From the NCBI GenBank assembly GCA_031287685.1, contig JAITSQ010000036.1, forward strand, positions 1 through 37,917: a stretch of DNA of 37,917 nucleotides. The letters run 5' to 3'. The first letter of the stretch is position 1, and the number at the start of each line of letters is the position of its first letter. The stretch is from Clostridiales bacterium (GTDB taxonomy: Bacteria; Bacillota; Clostridia; Lachnospirales; WQUN01). A model generated the notes under the pieces. That model was not told where the DNA came from. It saw only the letters and a program-made list of their open reading frames with translations, and made no database searches. A program made the position numbers and the translations under genes. Shown piece by piece: positions 8,492 to 16,365 of this stretch.

Positions 8492-9534
8492 ATATGCATC
8501 CCCTCAAAGGCTCCGGAGTTGCTGGCGACGCTTTCCCTGGCCACCAGCTTGCAGGGCAGATTGATTTTCAGCGGAAGCCTGTGCAGCTTTCTAATGCGGC
8601 CGATTAAAGTCTGCACCGCGACGTTAGCCATTTCAATCGTCGGCATACCGATAGTCGTAAGCATTGGCGACGCGTAGCCGGAAGACACTATATTGTCCAT
8701 TCCGATTACTGAAATCCGCTCGGGAACCTTTATGGCGGCTTCCCGCAAGCGGCTCATAGCGTCAAGGGCGATAAGGTCGGAGGCGCAGAATATGGCGGTG
8801 GGAAGGGGCTTTGCCTGCCGCAGAAGCCTTTCGGCCCCCTGACAGCCCCCTCCCTCGCTGTTTTGCGGGCAGTCCACGGACAGGCTCGGGTCGCTCTCCA
8901 GTCCGCCCTCCGCGGCCATATCAAGATACGCCCTGTAACGCGCCTCGTTTTTCTTTTCGCCGATATAGGCTATCCGCGTGTGCCCGCGCGAGATTAAATA
9001 CTCAAGGGCGGTCCGCGCCGCCGCGTAACCGTCGCAGATAACCTGATCCCAATCGGCGTCTATCGGGTTGCGCCCTAAATAAACAATATTTTTATATTTG
9101 CTTTCAAGGAGCCGCGCCGCCGATTCGCCCTCGAACCGCCCCAAAACGACGGCGCCCAGCTGGCGCTCGGATTTTGCGGCGGCAGGCCGCGCTTCCGGCT
9201 CCAACACCGAATAGAGCATCTGAACGGTGTATCCGAAGGAGAGCGCGTGGGCCGTGACCGCCCTCGCGGCCTCGGAGAAAAAGGGGTTATCCTCCGTGTT
9301 TTTCGCGCGTCCCAGTACGCAAGCAAGCAGCCCGTTTTCGCCGGGTTCCTCCCGCGAACCTTTTTTCCTGAGGGTTTGGGCGCTTTTATTCGGCACGTAC
9401 CTGTTTTCTTTAACAAGCTCCCAAACTCTTTCGCGCACCTCGCGGCTCGCGAAGCGGTCGTCGGGGGAATTGATTATCCGCGATACCGTGGAACTGTGAA
9501 CGCCCGCCAGCGCGGCTATTTCTTTCAAAGTCAA
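8488..9534 (-). CDS. LacI/GalR-family transcriptional regulator
   Basis: A 348-residue repressor with the LacI helix-turn-helix at the very N-terminus (MTLKEIAALAGVHSSTVSRI, then the INSPD hinge helix region). A periplasmic-binding-protein-like sensor domain follows, with YIGEKKNEARYRAYLDM, PTAIFCASDLIALDAM and SVIGMDNI. LacI family members normally sense sugars or nucleosides. Here the gene is first in an operon with a metal-chelate importer and divergent from the APS reductase operon, an unusual setting. A good promoter and two palindromes lie in its upstream region, so autoregulation and control of the divergent sulfur operon are both plausible. Confidence 0.9.
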   Translation of the reverse strand: MTLKEIAALAGVHSSTVSRIINSPDDRFASREVRERVWELVKENRYVPNKSAQTLRKKGSREEPGENGLLACVLGRAKNTEDNPFFSEAARAVTAHALSFGYTVQMLYSVLEPEARPAAAKSERQLGAVVLGRFEGESAARLLESKYKNIVYLGRNPIDADWDQVICDGYAAARTALEYLISRGHTRIAYIGEKKNEARYRAYLDMAAEGGLESDPSLSVDCPQNSEGGGCQGAERLLRQAKPLPTAIFCASDLIALDAMSRLREAAIKVPERISVIGMDNIVSSGYASPMLTTIGMPTIEMANVAVQTLIGRIRKLHRLPLKINLPCKLVARESVASNSGAFEGMHI

Positions 9535-9579
9535 AGCGAAAGCACCTCTCTAAGTAGGAAAACCGCCTTTTCTATAAGG

Positions 9580-9608
9580 ATTATATACCGAGCTTGCGCG
9601 GATTACAA
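9580..9608 (-). promoter_or_regulatory. Promoter of the LacI-regulator/metal transporter operon
   Basis: Read leftwards, TTGTAA (9603-9608) and TATAAT (9580-9585) are separated by 17 bases, a near-consensus sigma-A promoter. It fires towards the regulator start at 9534. Confidence 0.65.
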
Positions 9609-9621
9609 GAGAAAACAGAGA

Positions 9622-9642
9622 AAACGTTTGCGCAATTTGCGC
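9622..9642. promoter_or_regulatory. Two adjoining palindromes between divergent operons (operator candidates)
   Basis: AAACGTTT (9622-9629) has the central CG typical of LacI-family operators. It is followed directly by GCGCAATTTGCGC (9630-9642), an odd-length perfect palindrome. Both lie between the leftward regulator promoter and the rightward aprA promoter, so one bound protein could affect both directions. Confidence 0.5.
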
Positions 9643-9665
9643 TGGCTTTTCCCCGGGAACCCCTT

Positions 9666-9671
9666 TATAAT
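9666..9671 (+). promoter_or_regulatory. -10 element of the aprA operon promoter
   Basis: A consensus TATAAT stands 29 bases before the aprA start. No good -35 box lies 16-18 bases upstream; the closest, TGGCTT at 9643-9648, is weak. Such a promoter may need an activator, or may be a site where the neighbouring palindromes matter most. Confidence 0.45.
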
Positions 9672-9700
9672 ATAAAAAATAGTTATTTTGAGCGGGTGAT

Positions 9701-11380
9701 GTGTTGAAGCTTCAGGTGAAACGGCTTTCTACGGATTTTCTGATTATAGGCGGGGGGACGGCGGGCGCTTACGCGGCGCTGACTTTTTGCGAACATTCCG
9801 ACAAGCGGGTTCTGATAGCGGAAAAGGCGAACATCAAGCGGAGCGGGTGTCTCGCCGCCGGGGTCAACGCTCTTAACGCTTATATCGTCCCGGGGAAAAC
9901 GCCTCAGGACTATGTGGATTACGCCAGGGGCGACGCCCACAGCATTGTCCGGGGGGATTTGCTCCTTACCATGGCGGAGGGGCTTAACCGCGTGACCCAT
10001 AAATTAGAGGAGTTAGGGCTGACTATATTAAAAAACCCGGACGGAAGCTACGCCGCCCGAGGAAACCGCAACCTGAAAATAAACGGGGAGAATATCAAAC
10101 CAATATTGGCTGGGGCCGTTTCAAAAGAGCCTCAAATATCCGTGCTTAACCGCGTGAGCGTATTTGAGTATATTGTCCGGGAAAACCGGATTTGCGGCGC
10201 GTATGCCGTCGGCGTGGACGAACCGTCGCTGTACGTTATCTCGGCCAAGGCGGTCCTTTGCGCGGCGGGCGGGGCGGCGGGCCTCTATAAGCCGAACAAT
10301 CCGGGATTTTCCCGCCATAAAATGTGGTATCCCCCCTTTAACACCGGCGCGGCCTGCGCTATGGGAATCCGCGCCGGAGCGGAAATGACGACGCTTGAAA
10401 TGCGTTTTATCGCCTTGCGCTGCAAGGATACCATAGCCCCCACGGGGACTCTGGCGCAAGGAGTCGGCGCGAAGCAGATTAATTCTCTCGGAGAGGTATA
10501 CGAGCAAAAATATGGCGTGACGACCTCCCAGCGCCTTTACGGAACGGTCGTTGAGAATTTGGAGGGGCGGGGGCCGTGTTATTTGCGCACCGCCGGAATA
10601 TCGCGCCAGCAGGACGAGGACTTGCAAAAGGCCTACTTAAATATGGCGCCGAGCCAAACCCTGCGCTGGATTGAAAGCGGCGGCCCGCCGTCCGAGCAAA
10701 ACGTGGAAATTGAAGGCACGGAGCCGTATATCACGGGCGGGCACACCGCTTCCGGCTATTGGGTGGACGCCAACCGGGAAACCACCATACGCGGGCTGTT
10801 CGCCGCGGGCGACGCCGCGGGCGGCTGCCCGCAAAAGTATGTCACCGGGGCGTTTGTCGAGGGTGAGATTGCCGCTAAGGCCGCGCTGAAATACTTGGGC
10901 GACGAGCTGACTGACCCTGGGGACGGCGCCGACAGCGTTAAGGCTCTGTTGGAGGCGCGGCTGGACGCCGCCGCCGATTCTGACGAAATCGACCGTTTGG
11001 AAGAGGAAATGCAGTCGATTATGGACGAGTACGCCGGAGGGATAAGCCGGCATTACCGCTATTCGGAGGAAAGCCTGAAAACAGCCGAGGAGAAAATCCG
11101 CGCGCTTACGGACAGAGTTAACCTTACCAAGGCGAGGGACACGCGAGGGCTTGTTTATATACTGGAGCTTACGGAACGCCTTATCCTCTGCCGGGCGCTG
11201 ATTGCCCACCTTTTGGCAAGGAAGGAAACCCGCTGGCGCGGTTTTGCCGAAAACACGGATTACCCGGATACGAGCGAGGATTTTCTTAAATATGTAAATT
11301 CCCGGTTTAATCCTCATACTGACGAATTTGAGATTATATTCCGGGATTTGGTTGCGGAGGGCGAGATATATGAGCATTGA
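9701..11380 (+). CDS. aprA: Adenylylsulfate (APS) reductase alpha subunit, FAD-binding
   Basis: The flavin subunit that reduces APS to sulfite and AMP, 559 residues. The FAD-binding motif IIGGGTAGAY is at residues 15-24. The SGCLAAGVNALNAYI segment follows, and later ITGGHTASGYWVDANRETT and KYVTGAFVEGEIAAKAAL, all characteristic of the fumarate-reductase-like flavoprotein fold of AprA. It is about 100 residues shorter than the dissimilatory enzyme I know from sulfate reducers, which fits the shorter assimilatory clostridial form. The start is a GTG at 9701 behind GCGGGTG; a TTG one codon later is the alternative. Its end overlaps the start of aprB by 11 bases. Confidence 0.9.
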   Translation: MLKLQVKRLSTDFLIIGGGTAGAYAALTFCEHSDKRVLIAEKANIKRSGCLAAGVNALNAYIVPGKTPQDYVDYARGDAHSIVRGDLLLTMAEGLNRVTHKLEELGLTILKNPDGSYAARGNRNLKINGENIKPILAGAVSKEPQISVLNRVSVFEYIVRENRICGAYAVGVDEPSLYVISAKAVLCAAGGAAGLYKPNNPGFSRHKMWYPPFNTGAACAMGIRAGAEMTTLEMRFIALRCKDTIAPTGTLAQGVGAKQINSLGEVYEQKYGVTTSQRLYGTVVENLEGRGPCYLRTAGISRQQDEDLQKAYLNMAPSQTLRWIESGGPPSEQNVEIEGTEPYITGGHTASGYWVDANRETTIRGLFAAGDAAGGCPQKYVTGAFVEGEIAAKAALKYLGDELTDPGDGADSVKALLEARLDAAADSDEIDRLEEEMQSIMDEYAGGISRHYRYSEESLKTAEEKIRALTDRVNLTKARDTRGLVYILELTERLILCRALIAHLLARKETRWRGFAENTDYPDTSEDFLKYVNSRFNPHTDEFEIIFRDLVAEGEIYEH

Positions 11381-11684
11381 GATAAACCGAGAGGCTTGTG
11401 CCGGCTGCGGGGCGTGTTCCGAGGCTTGCCCCGGAAGCTTGCTCCTGCTTGACGAGAAGGGCAAGGCCGCTATCCCCAAGCCGGAACGCTGCTGGGGCTG
11501 TGTTTCCTGCGTCAAGGAGTGCCCCGCGCGAGCCATAGAGTTTTTTTTGGGCGCGGATATGGGCGGAAGGGGCGGAAGAATGAGCGTCCGCCGCGAAGCT
11601 TCTATGCTTCATTGGGATATAAGAAAGCCTGGCGGCGGGCTTAAAACCATCACCGTGGACAGCGGGGACGCCAATAAATATTGA
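11370..11684 (+). CDS. aprB: APS reductase beta subunit (2x[4Fe-4S] ferredoxin)
   Basis: The electron-delivering partner of AprA, 104 residues. It has two classic cluster motifs: cysteines 10, 13, 16 and 20 ([11 protein letters not shown]) and cysteines 41, 44, 47 and 51 ([11 protein letters not shown]). The ATG at 11370 was chosen because it has a GGAGG ribosome binding site inside the end of aprA, while the open frame upstream is not family-like. The C-terminal tail (about 45 residues) is shorter than in dissimilatory AprB. It is followed 16 bases later by cysD. Confidence 0.88.
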   Translation: MSIEINREACAGCGACSEACPGSLLLLDEKGKAAIPKPERCWGCVSCVKECPARAIEFFLGADMGGRGGRMSVRREASMLHWDIRKPGGGLKTITVDSGDANKY

Positions 11685-11700
11685 GAGGGGGGCGGAAGCT

Positions 11701-12597
11701 ATGCCGCAAACACAGTTGGATAAGCTTGAGGCCGAGGCCCTTTACATATTCCGTGAGGTCGCTTCTGAGTGCGAACGCCCGGTGATGCTCTATTCCGTCG
11801 GCAAGGACAGCTCAGTTATGCTTCATTTGGCGATGAAAGCGTTTTATCCCGAGAAGCCGCCTTTTCCGTTCTTGCACATCGATACGGGCTGGAAATTCAA
11901 GGAGATGATAGAGTTTCGCGACAGACGGGCGAAGGAATTGGGACTTGATATGCTTGTATACAGAAACGAGGCCGCCCTTGCGGAGGGAATCAATCCCTTT
12001 GACCACGGGGCGGCGTATACCGACATAATGAAAACCCAGGCCCTGAAGGACGCGCTGACCAAATACGGCTTTACCGCCGCGTTCGGCGGCGGGCGGCGCG
12101 ACGAGGAAAAATCCCGCGCCAAGGAGCGGATTTTCTCCTTCCGCAACGAGAACCACGCGTGGGACCCCAAAAATCAACGCCCGGAAATGTGGAAACTTTA
12201 CAACACAAAGCTCCGCAAAGGCGAAAGTATACGCGTTTTCCCTATTTCCAACTGGACGGAAAAAGACGTCTGGCAGTACATCGAAAGAGAGAACATCCCA
12301 ATTGTGCCGCTGTATTTCGCGAAGGAACGCCCCGTGGTCGAGCGCGACGGCAACATCATCATGGTTGACGACGGCCGTCTGCGCCTTGCCCCCGGGGAGC
12401 TTCCGCAAATGAAAAAGGTTCGTTTCCGCACGCTGGGCTGTTATCCGCTCACGGGCGGCGTGCTTTCGGAGGCGGACACGCTTCCCGCCGTTATCGCCGA
12501 AGCTCTTTCGGCGGTTACGAGCGAGCGGACCAGCCGCGTGATTGACAAGGAAGCCTCCGGAAGTATGGAACGCCGCAAGCGGGAGGGGTATTTTTAA
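11701..12597 (+). CDS. cysD: Sulfate adenylyltransferase subunit 2 (ATP sulfurylase small subunit)
   Basis: The catalytic subunit that activates sulfate with ATP to make APS, 298 residues. The PP-loop ATP-pyrophosphatase motif SVGKDSSVM is at residues 32-40. The family blocks [58 protein letters not shown] and [14 protein letters not shown] are all present. A GAGAGGGGGG ribosome binding site precedes the ATG. The stop overlaps the cysN start (TAATG), as is usual for the obligate heterodimer. Confidence 0.96.
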   Translation: MPQTQLDKLEAEALYIFREVASECERPVMLYSVGKDSSVMLHLAMKAFYPEKPPFPFLHIDTGWKFKEMIEFRDRRAKELGLDMLVYRNEAALAEGINPFDHGAAYTDIMKTQALKDALTKYGFTAAFGGGRRDEEKSRAKERIFSFRNENHAWDPKNQRPEMWKLYNTKLRKGESIRVFPISNWTEKDVWQYIERENIPIVPLYFAKERPVVERDGNIIMVDDGRLRLAPGELPQMKKVRFRTLGCYPLTGGVLSEADTLPAVIAEALSAVTSERTSRVIDKEASGSMERRKREGYF

Positions 12598-14213
12598 TGA
12601 CGAAAGCCTCTGAAAACGGATTGCTCAAATTCATTACCTGCGGAAGCGTCGACGACGGGAAATCCACGCTCCTCGGGCATATTTTATACGACTCCAAGCT
12701 GCTTTTCGCCGACCAGGAGCAAGCCCTTATTTTAGACAGCCAAGTCGGCAGCCGGCGCGGCGAGATAGACTATTCCCTGCTGTTAGACGGGCTTATGGCC
12801 GAAAGGGAGCAGGGAATCACGATTGACGTGGCCTACCGGTATTTTGCGACAAGCAAGCGGAGCTTTATAGCGGCGGACACGCCCGGACACGAGGAATACA
12901 CCCGAAACATGGCGGTGGGCGCTTCCTTCGCGGATCTGGCGGTGATTTTGGTGGACGCGTCCCGGGGCGTTTTGACGCAAACCCGCCGGCACGCCCGAAT
13001 CTGCGCCTTAATGGGGATCAGACATTTTGTGTTCGCCGTGAACAAGATGGATTTGGAGGCTTACAGCGAAGAAACTTTCCGGGCTGTTTCAGCCGGCATA
13101 AACGCCCTCAGCGGGGAGCTTGGCTTGGAAAATGTCGTCGCCATTCCGGTTTCCGCCACGGAAGGCGACAACGTGACGGAGCTTTCCTGCCGCATGAAAT
13201 GGTACGAAGGCCCGACCCTGCTCGGATTTTTAGAAACCGCGGACATTTCCGGCGCGTCGCCTGAAGAAGGCTTTTATATGCCCGTTCAGCGCGTATGCCG
13301 CCCGGATCACACCTTCAGGGGCTTCCAGGGGCAGATAGAAGCCGGAAGGGTCGGCGCTGGGGACCTGCTGACGGCGCTCCCCAGCGGCGAAATCGCCCTT
13401 GTAAAGTCAATTTATCTCGCGGACAAAAAGGTGGAAAGCGCTTTTGTCGGCCAGCCCGTGACGCTTCAGCTCGACCGTGAGGTAGATGTTTCTCGAGGGT
13501 GCGTATTGGCGCGGAACGCGGGGCTCAAAACGGAAAAGTCGTTTTTCGCGTCCCTGCTTTGGATGGACGACCAAAAACTGATTCCCGGCAAAGACTATTG
13601 GGTGAAGGTCGCGACTAAGCTGCTTCCCGCGATTGTCACCGGTATTCGCCACAAGGTGGACGTCAACAGCGGCGAACTGACGGCGGCCGATTCAATAGGC
13701 AAAAATGAAATTGTTGAGTGTGAGCTTGTCCTGTCGGAACCGGCTGTATTGAGCGAGTTTCGCTCGCATAAGGGCCTGGGGGGGCTTATCCTGATTGACA
13801 GGGTATCCCACGCCACCTCGGCCTGCGGAGTGATAACCTCGGCGGGAAAACAAGCCGGAACCGGGGTTTATTTAAACGACGGCGAACACAGCCTGCAGGT
13901 TTCGCTTTTTGACGGCTTCCTCTACCACCCGGATATTCACGCCATACTGCGGCACAGCCCCAATCCGGCCATATATAAGCCGGGGGACGCTTTGCCCTTG
14001 AGGGAAGCCGGTCTTGCCTATCCGAGCGATTTTGACGTCGCTTCTGATTTTGGTTTCGCCAATGTCCGTAACGGCGTTTTTACCGGGTTCGGAGCAAGAG
14101 AGCCGAGGTATGCCCTGCTGGATCCGAGAGGTCTGGATTTGGACATCCCCCCTCCCAGAGATTTTACAAAATATCGTAAAATCAGCGTTTGGGAGAAGGA
14201 TTATGAGATTTGA
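12597..14213 (+). CDS. cysN: Sulfate adenylyltransferase subunit 1 (GTPase)
   Basis: The EF-Tu-like GTPase that drives APS formation by CysD, 538 residues. GTPase motifs are G1 GSVDDGKST (residues 16-24), G3 DTPGHEEYT (near 94), and G4 NKMD (near 149). The EF-Tu-like beta-barrel domains follow. There is no C-terminal APS kinase (CysC) domain, which agrees with the neighbouring AprAB using APS directly instead of PAPS. The last 100 residues go beyond the minimal CysN core and I cannot assign them a role. Confidence 0.95.
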   Translation: MTKASENGLLKFITCGSVDDGKSTLLGHILYDSKLLFADQEQALILDSQVGSRRGEIDYSLLLDGLMAEREQGITIDVAYRYFATSKRSFIAADTPGHEEYTRNMAVGASFADLAVILVDASRGVLTQTRRHARICALMGIRHFVFAVNKMDLEAYSEETFRAVSAGINALSGELGLENVVAIPVSATEGDNVTELSCRMKWYEGPTLLGFLETADISGASPEEGFYMPVQRVCRPDHTFRGFQGQIEAGRVGAGDLLTALPSGEIALVKSIYLADKKVESAFVGQPVTLQLDREVDVSRGCVLARNAGLKTEKSFFASLLWMDDQKLIPGKDYWVKVATKLLPAIVTGIRHKVDVNSGELTAADSIGKNEIVECELVLSEPAVLSEFRSHKGLGGLILIDRVSHATSACGVITSAGKQAGTGVYLNDGEHSLQVSLFDGFLYHPDIHAILRHSPNPAIYKPGDALPLREAGLAYPSDFDVASDFGFANVRNGVFTGFGAREPRYALLDPRGLDLDIPPPRDFTKYRKISVWEKDYEI

Positions 14214-14234
14214 CACTAAGGGAGCGTGAAGCAG

Positions 14235-15107
14235 ATGGCTGTTGATTACAAAGCCCTCAAAGACGGGGGATTTATGCGTCAGACGCAAAAGAACCATTTT
14301 TCCCTGAGGCTGAAGGCGATAGGAGGGAACTTCACCGCCGAACAGCTTTCGACCATTGCCGAAATCAGCAAAACCTTCGGCTGCGGGCAGGTTCATCTCA
14401 CCTCGCGGCAAGGAATTGAGATTCCGTTTATCAAGTTAGACGACGTGGATAAGGTAAAGGCGGAGCTTGAGGCGGGCGGCGTGTACACGGGCGTGTGCGG
14501 ACCCCGCGTGCGAACCGTGACCGCCTGTCAGGGCGCGGAAATCTGCCCCTCCGGCTGTATTGACACATATCCGCTGGCGCTTGAAATATCCGATCGTTAT
14601 TTTGGCCGCGAACTGCCCCATAAATTCAAATTCGGGGTGACCGGCTGTATGAACAACTGCCTCAAGGCCGAAGAGAATGATTTGGGCATAAAAGGCGGGT
14701 ATACCATAGAATGGATTAAGGAAGCGTGCACCCTGTGCGGAGTATGCGCCAAAGCCTGCCGGGAAGGGGCGATCGCCCAAACCGAGAGTGAAATTCTGCT
14801 GGACGAAACCAAATGCAGTAACTGCGGACGCTGTGTCAAATCCTGCCCCTTTGACGCGTGGAGGGGCGAACCGGGCTATATTCTCTCTTTCGGGGGAACC
14901 TTCGGGAACCTGATTGCCAAAGGGGAGCCGGTTCTGCCCATTCTCCGTGACAAGGACGCGCTGTTCCGCGCCGCTGACGCGGCCCTTGCTTTCTTTGATA
15001 AATACGCGAAGCCCGGCGAGCGTTTCCGCGTGACTATAGAGCGGGCGGGCTGGGAGGCTTTTAGACAGACTCTTGAAACGGAAATGGAGGCGGCTTATAA
15101 TGGCTGA
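14235..15107 (+). CDS. Small assimilatory sulfite reductase (AsrC-like, siroheme + ferredoxin clusters)
   Basis: A 290-residue reductase that should convert sulfite to sulfide. The siroheme/[4Fe-4S] ligands are visible as TACQGAEICPSG (C-x5-C, about residues 96-102) and GVTGCMNNC (C-x3-C, about 138-142). Two ferredoxin-type clusters follow inside the same chain: CTLCGVCAKAC and CSNCGRCVKSCP. The N-terminal domain carries the substrate-site pattern GQVHLTSRQGIEIPFI. This compact architecture matches AsrC/small clostridial sulfite reductases rather than the 550-residue CysI. The ATG at 14235 is preferred over a GTG nine bases upstream because GGGAGC sits at the right distance. It overlaps the next gene by 8 bases. 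Confidence 0.85.
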   Translation: MAVDYKALKDGGFMRQTQKNHFSLRLKAIGGNFTAEQLSTIAEISKTFGCGQVHLTSRQGIEIPFIKLDDVDKVKAELEAGGVYTGVCGPRVRTVTACQGAEICPSGCIDTYPLALEISDRYFGRELPHKFKFGVTGCMNNCLKAEENDLGIKGGYTIEWIKEACTLCGVCAKACREGAIAQTESEILLDETKCSNCGRCVKSCPFDAWRGEPGYILSFGGTFGNLIAKGEPVLPILRDKDALFRAADAALAFFDKYAKPGERFRVTIERAGWEAFRQTLETEMEAAYNG

Positions 15108-15345
15108 TTTTCAAATTGACGCGGAGGCGGACATAACCGACGTTGTGTGTCCTGTTACTTTTGTGAAGGCTAAGGTCGCGCTGGAGGAATTGGAGGACGG
15201 GCAAATTATCTCTATCCGCATAAATGACGGCGAGCCTGTACAAAACGTGCCCCGGAGCCTTAAGGAGGAAGGGCATCAAATTTTGAAGCTTTCGGCTAAC
15301 GGCGACGAAACCTATAATCTTATTGTAAGAAAGGTTGGGGAATAA
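15100..15345 (+). CDS. TusA-like sulfur carrier/sulfurtransferase
   Basis: An 81-residue protein of the TusA (SirA) fold. The catalytic cysteine lies in DVVCPVTFVKAKVALEEL (Cys 17), matching the TusA position, but the usual CPxP motif reads CPVT, so the second proline is lost. The ATG at 15100 lies inside the end of the sulfite reductase gene behind GGAGGCGG. Its place between sulfite reductase and the ThiS-like carrier suggests it takes sulfide or persulfide from the reductase and hands it on. That handover is inference from gene order. Confidence 0.78.
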   Translation: MADFQIDAEADITDVVCPVTFVKAKVALEELEDGQIISIRINDGEPVQNVPRSLKEEGHQILKLSANGDETYNLIVRKVGE

Positions 15346-15346
15346 A

Positions 15347-15553
15347 ATGAAGCTTACGGTATCGGGAAATGTAAAAGAATACGCCGGCGGTTTGACCGTG
15401 AGGAAGCTCCTTGAGCTTGAGCAAGTGGAAACGCCGGAATATGTCACGGTTTCCGTCAATGACGAATTTATCCCGACTGGAGATTTTGACACGGCGGCGC
15501 TGAGCGACGGCGACAGCGTGGAATTTCTGTACTTCATGGGAGGCGGGCGCTGA
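15347..15553 (+). CDS. hcyS: ThiS/MoaD-like sulfur carrier protein with blocked C-terminus (HcyS-like)
   Basis: A 68-residue beta-grasp (ubiquitin-like) sulfur carrier. It matches ThiS in size and in the SVNDEFIP and LSDGDSVEFLYFMGGG segments. The active end of such carriers is a free Gly-Gly; this one ends GGGR, with an arginine still to be removed before adenylation. The ATG at 15347 overlaps nothing essential upstream; an in-frame TTG at 15335 is less likely. The MoeB-like activating enzyme starts at its stop codon (TGATG). With the JAMM protease two genes on, this recalls HcyS of Wolinella succinogenes, which is made with an extra C-terminal alanine. It is unlikely to be thiamine ThiS because no thiG or thiH is present. 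Confidence 0.8.
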   Translation: MKLTVSGNVKEYAGGLTVRKLLELEQVETPEYVTVSVNDEFIPTGDFDTAALSDGDSVEFLYFMGGGR

Positions 15554-16365
15554 TGGCTTTCACAAACGAACAACTGGAGCGTTATTCCCGCCACATTATT
15601 TTGAGCGAGGTCGGCGTTAAGGGACAAAAACAACTTCTGCAAAGCAAGGTTCTTATCATAGGGGCGGGGGGCTTGGGCGCGCCCGCCGCGCTGTACCTTG
15701 CCGCGGCGGGGGTCGGGACAATCGGAATCGCCGACGCGGACTCGGTGGATTTATCCAATCTGCAAAGGCAGGTTATTCATACTACGCCCGACGTGGGCAA
15801 GGCCAAGACGCAATCCGCGAAAGAAACTATGGAGGCTATTAACCCGGATATAACTGTCAACACCTATCACACCTTCGTAACGGCTCGAAATATCCCGGAA
15901 CTTATCGCCGGTTATGATTTTATAATTGACGGAACGGATAATTTCCCCGCGAAGTTTTTGATTAACGACGCCTGCGTGCTGGCGAAAAAGCCGTTTTCCC
16001 ACGCGGGCATAATTCGCTTCAAGGGACAGCTCTTGACCTACGCTCCCGATAAAGGGCCGTGCTACCGCTGCGTGTTCAAGGAACCGCCGCCGCCCGAGGC
16101 CGTTCCGACCTGCAGGCAGGCGGGGGTTATCGGCGCTATGGGCGGTGTAATCGGCTCTCTGCAAGCTATGGAAGCTATTAAATACATCATCGGCAAAGGT
16201 GAACTGCTGACCGGGTATCTCCTCACCTATGACGCTTTGAAAATGGAATTTAGAAAAATCAAGCTGCCCGGAAACGATTCCTGCCCTGTTTGCGGGAAAA
16301 ACCCTTCTATTCTTGAGCCGTTTGATTATGAGCAGACGGCGTGCGATTTGAAAGGCGGCCATTAA
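15553..16365 (+). CDS. hcyF: ThiF/MoeB/HesA-family carrier-adenylating enzyme (HcyF-like)
   Basis: An E1-like enzyme that adenylates the C-terminus of the ThiS-like carrier, 270 residues. The nucleotide-binding loop VLIIGAGGLGAPAALYLA is at residues 33-50, and the conserved DADSVDLSNLQRQ at 61-73. Two zinc pairs are visible: CYRC in the middle and CPVC near the C-terminus. A conserved cysteine sits in VPTCRQAGV near residue 187. No rhodanese domain is present, so sulfur must come from elsewhere, plausibly the TusA-like protein or free sulfide. Overlaps with both neighbours tie it to the carrier and the protease. Confidence 0.88.
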   Translation: MAFTNEQLERYSRHIILSEVGVKGQKQLLQSKVLIIGAGGLGAPAALYLAAAGVGTIGIADADSVDLSNLQRQVIHTTPDVGKAKTQSAKETMEAINPDITVNTYHTFVTARNIPELIAGYDFIIDGTDNFPAKFLINDACVLAKKPFSHAGIIRFKGQLLTYAPDKGPCYRCVFKEPPPPEAVPTCRQAGVIGAMGGVIGSLQAMEAIKYIIGKGELLTGYLLTYDALKMEFRKIKLPGNDSCPVCGKNPSILEPFDYEQTACDLKGGH

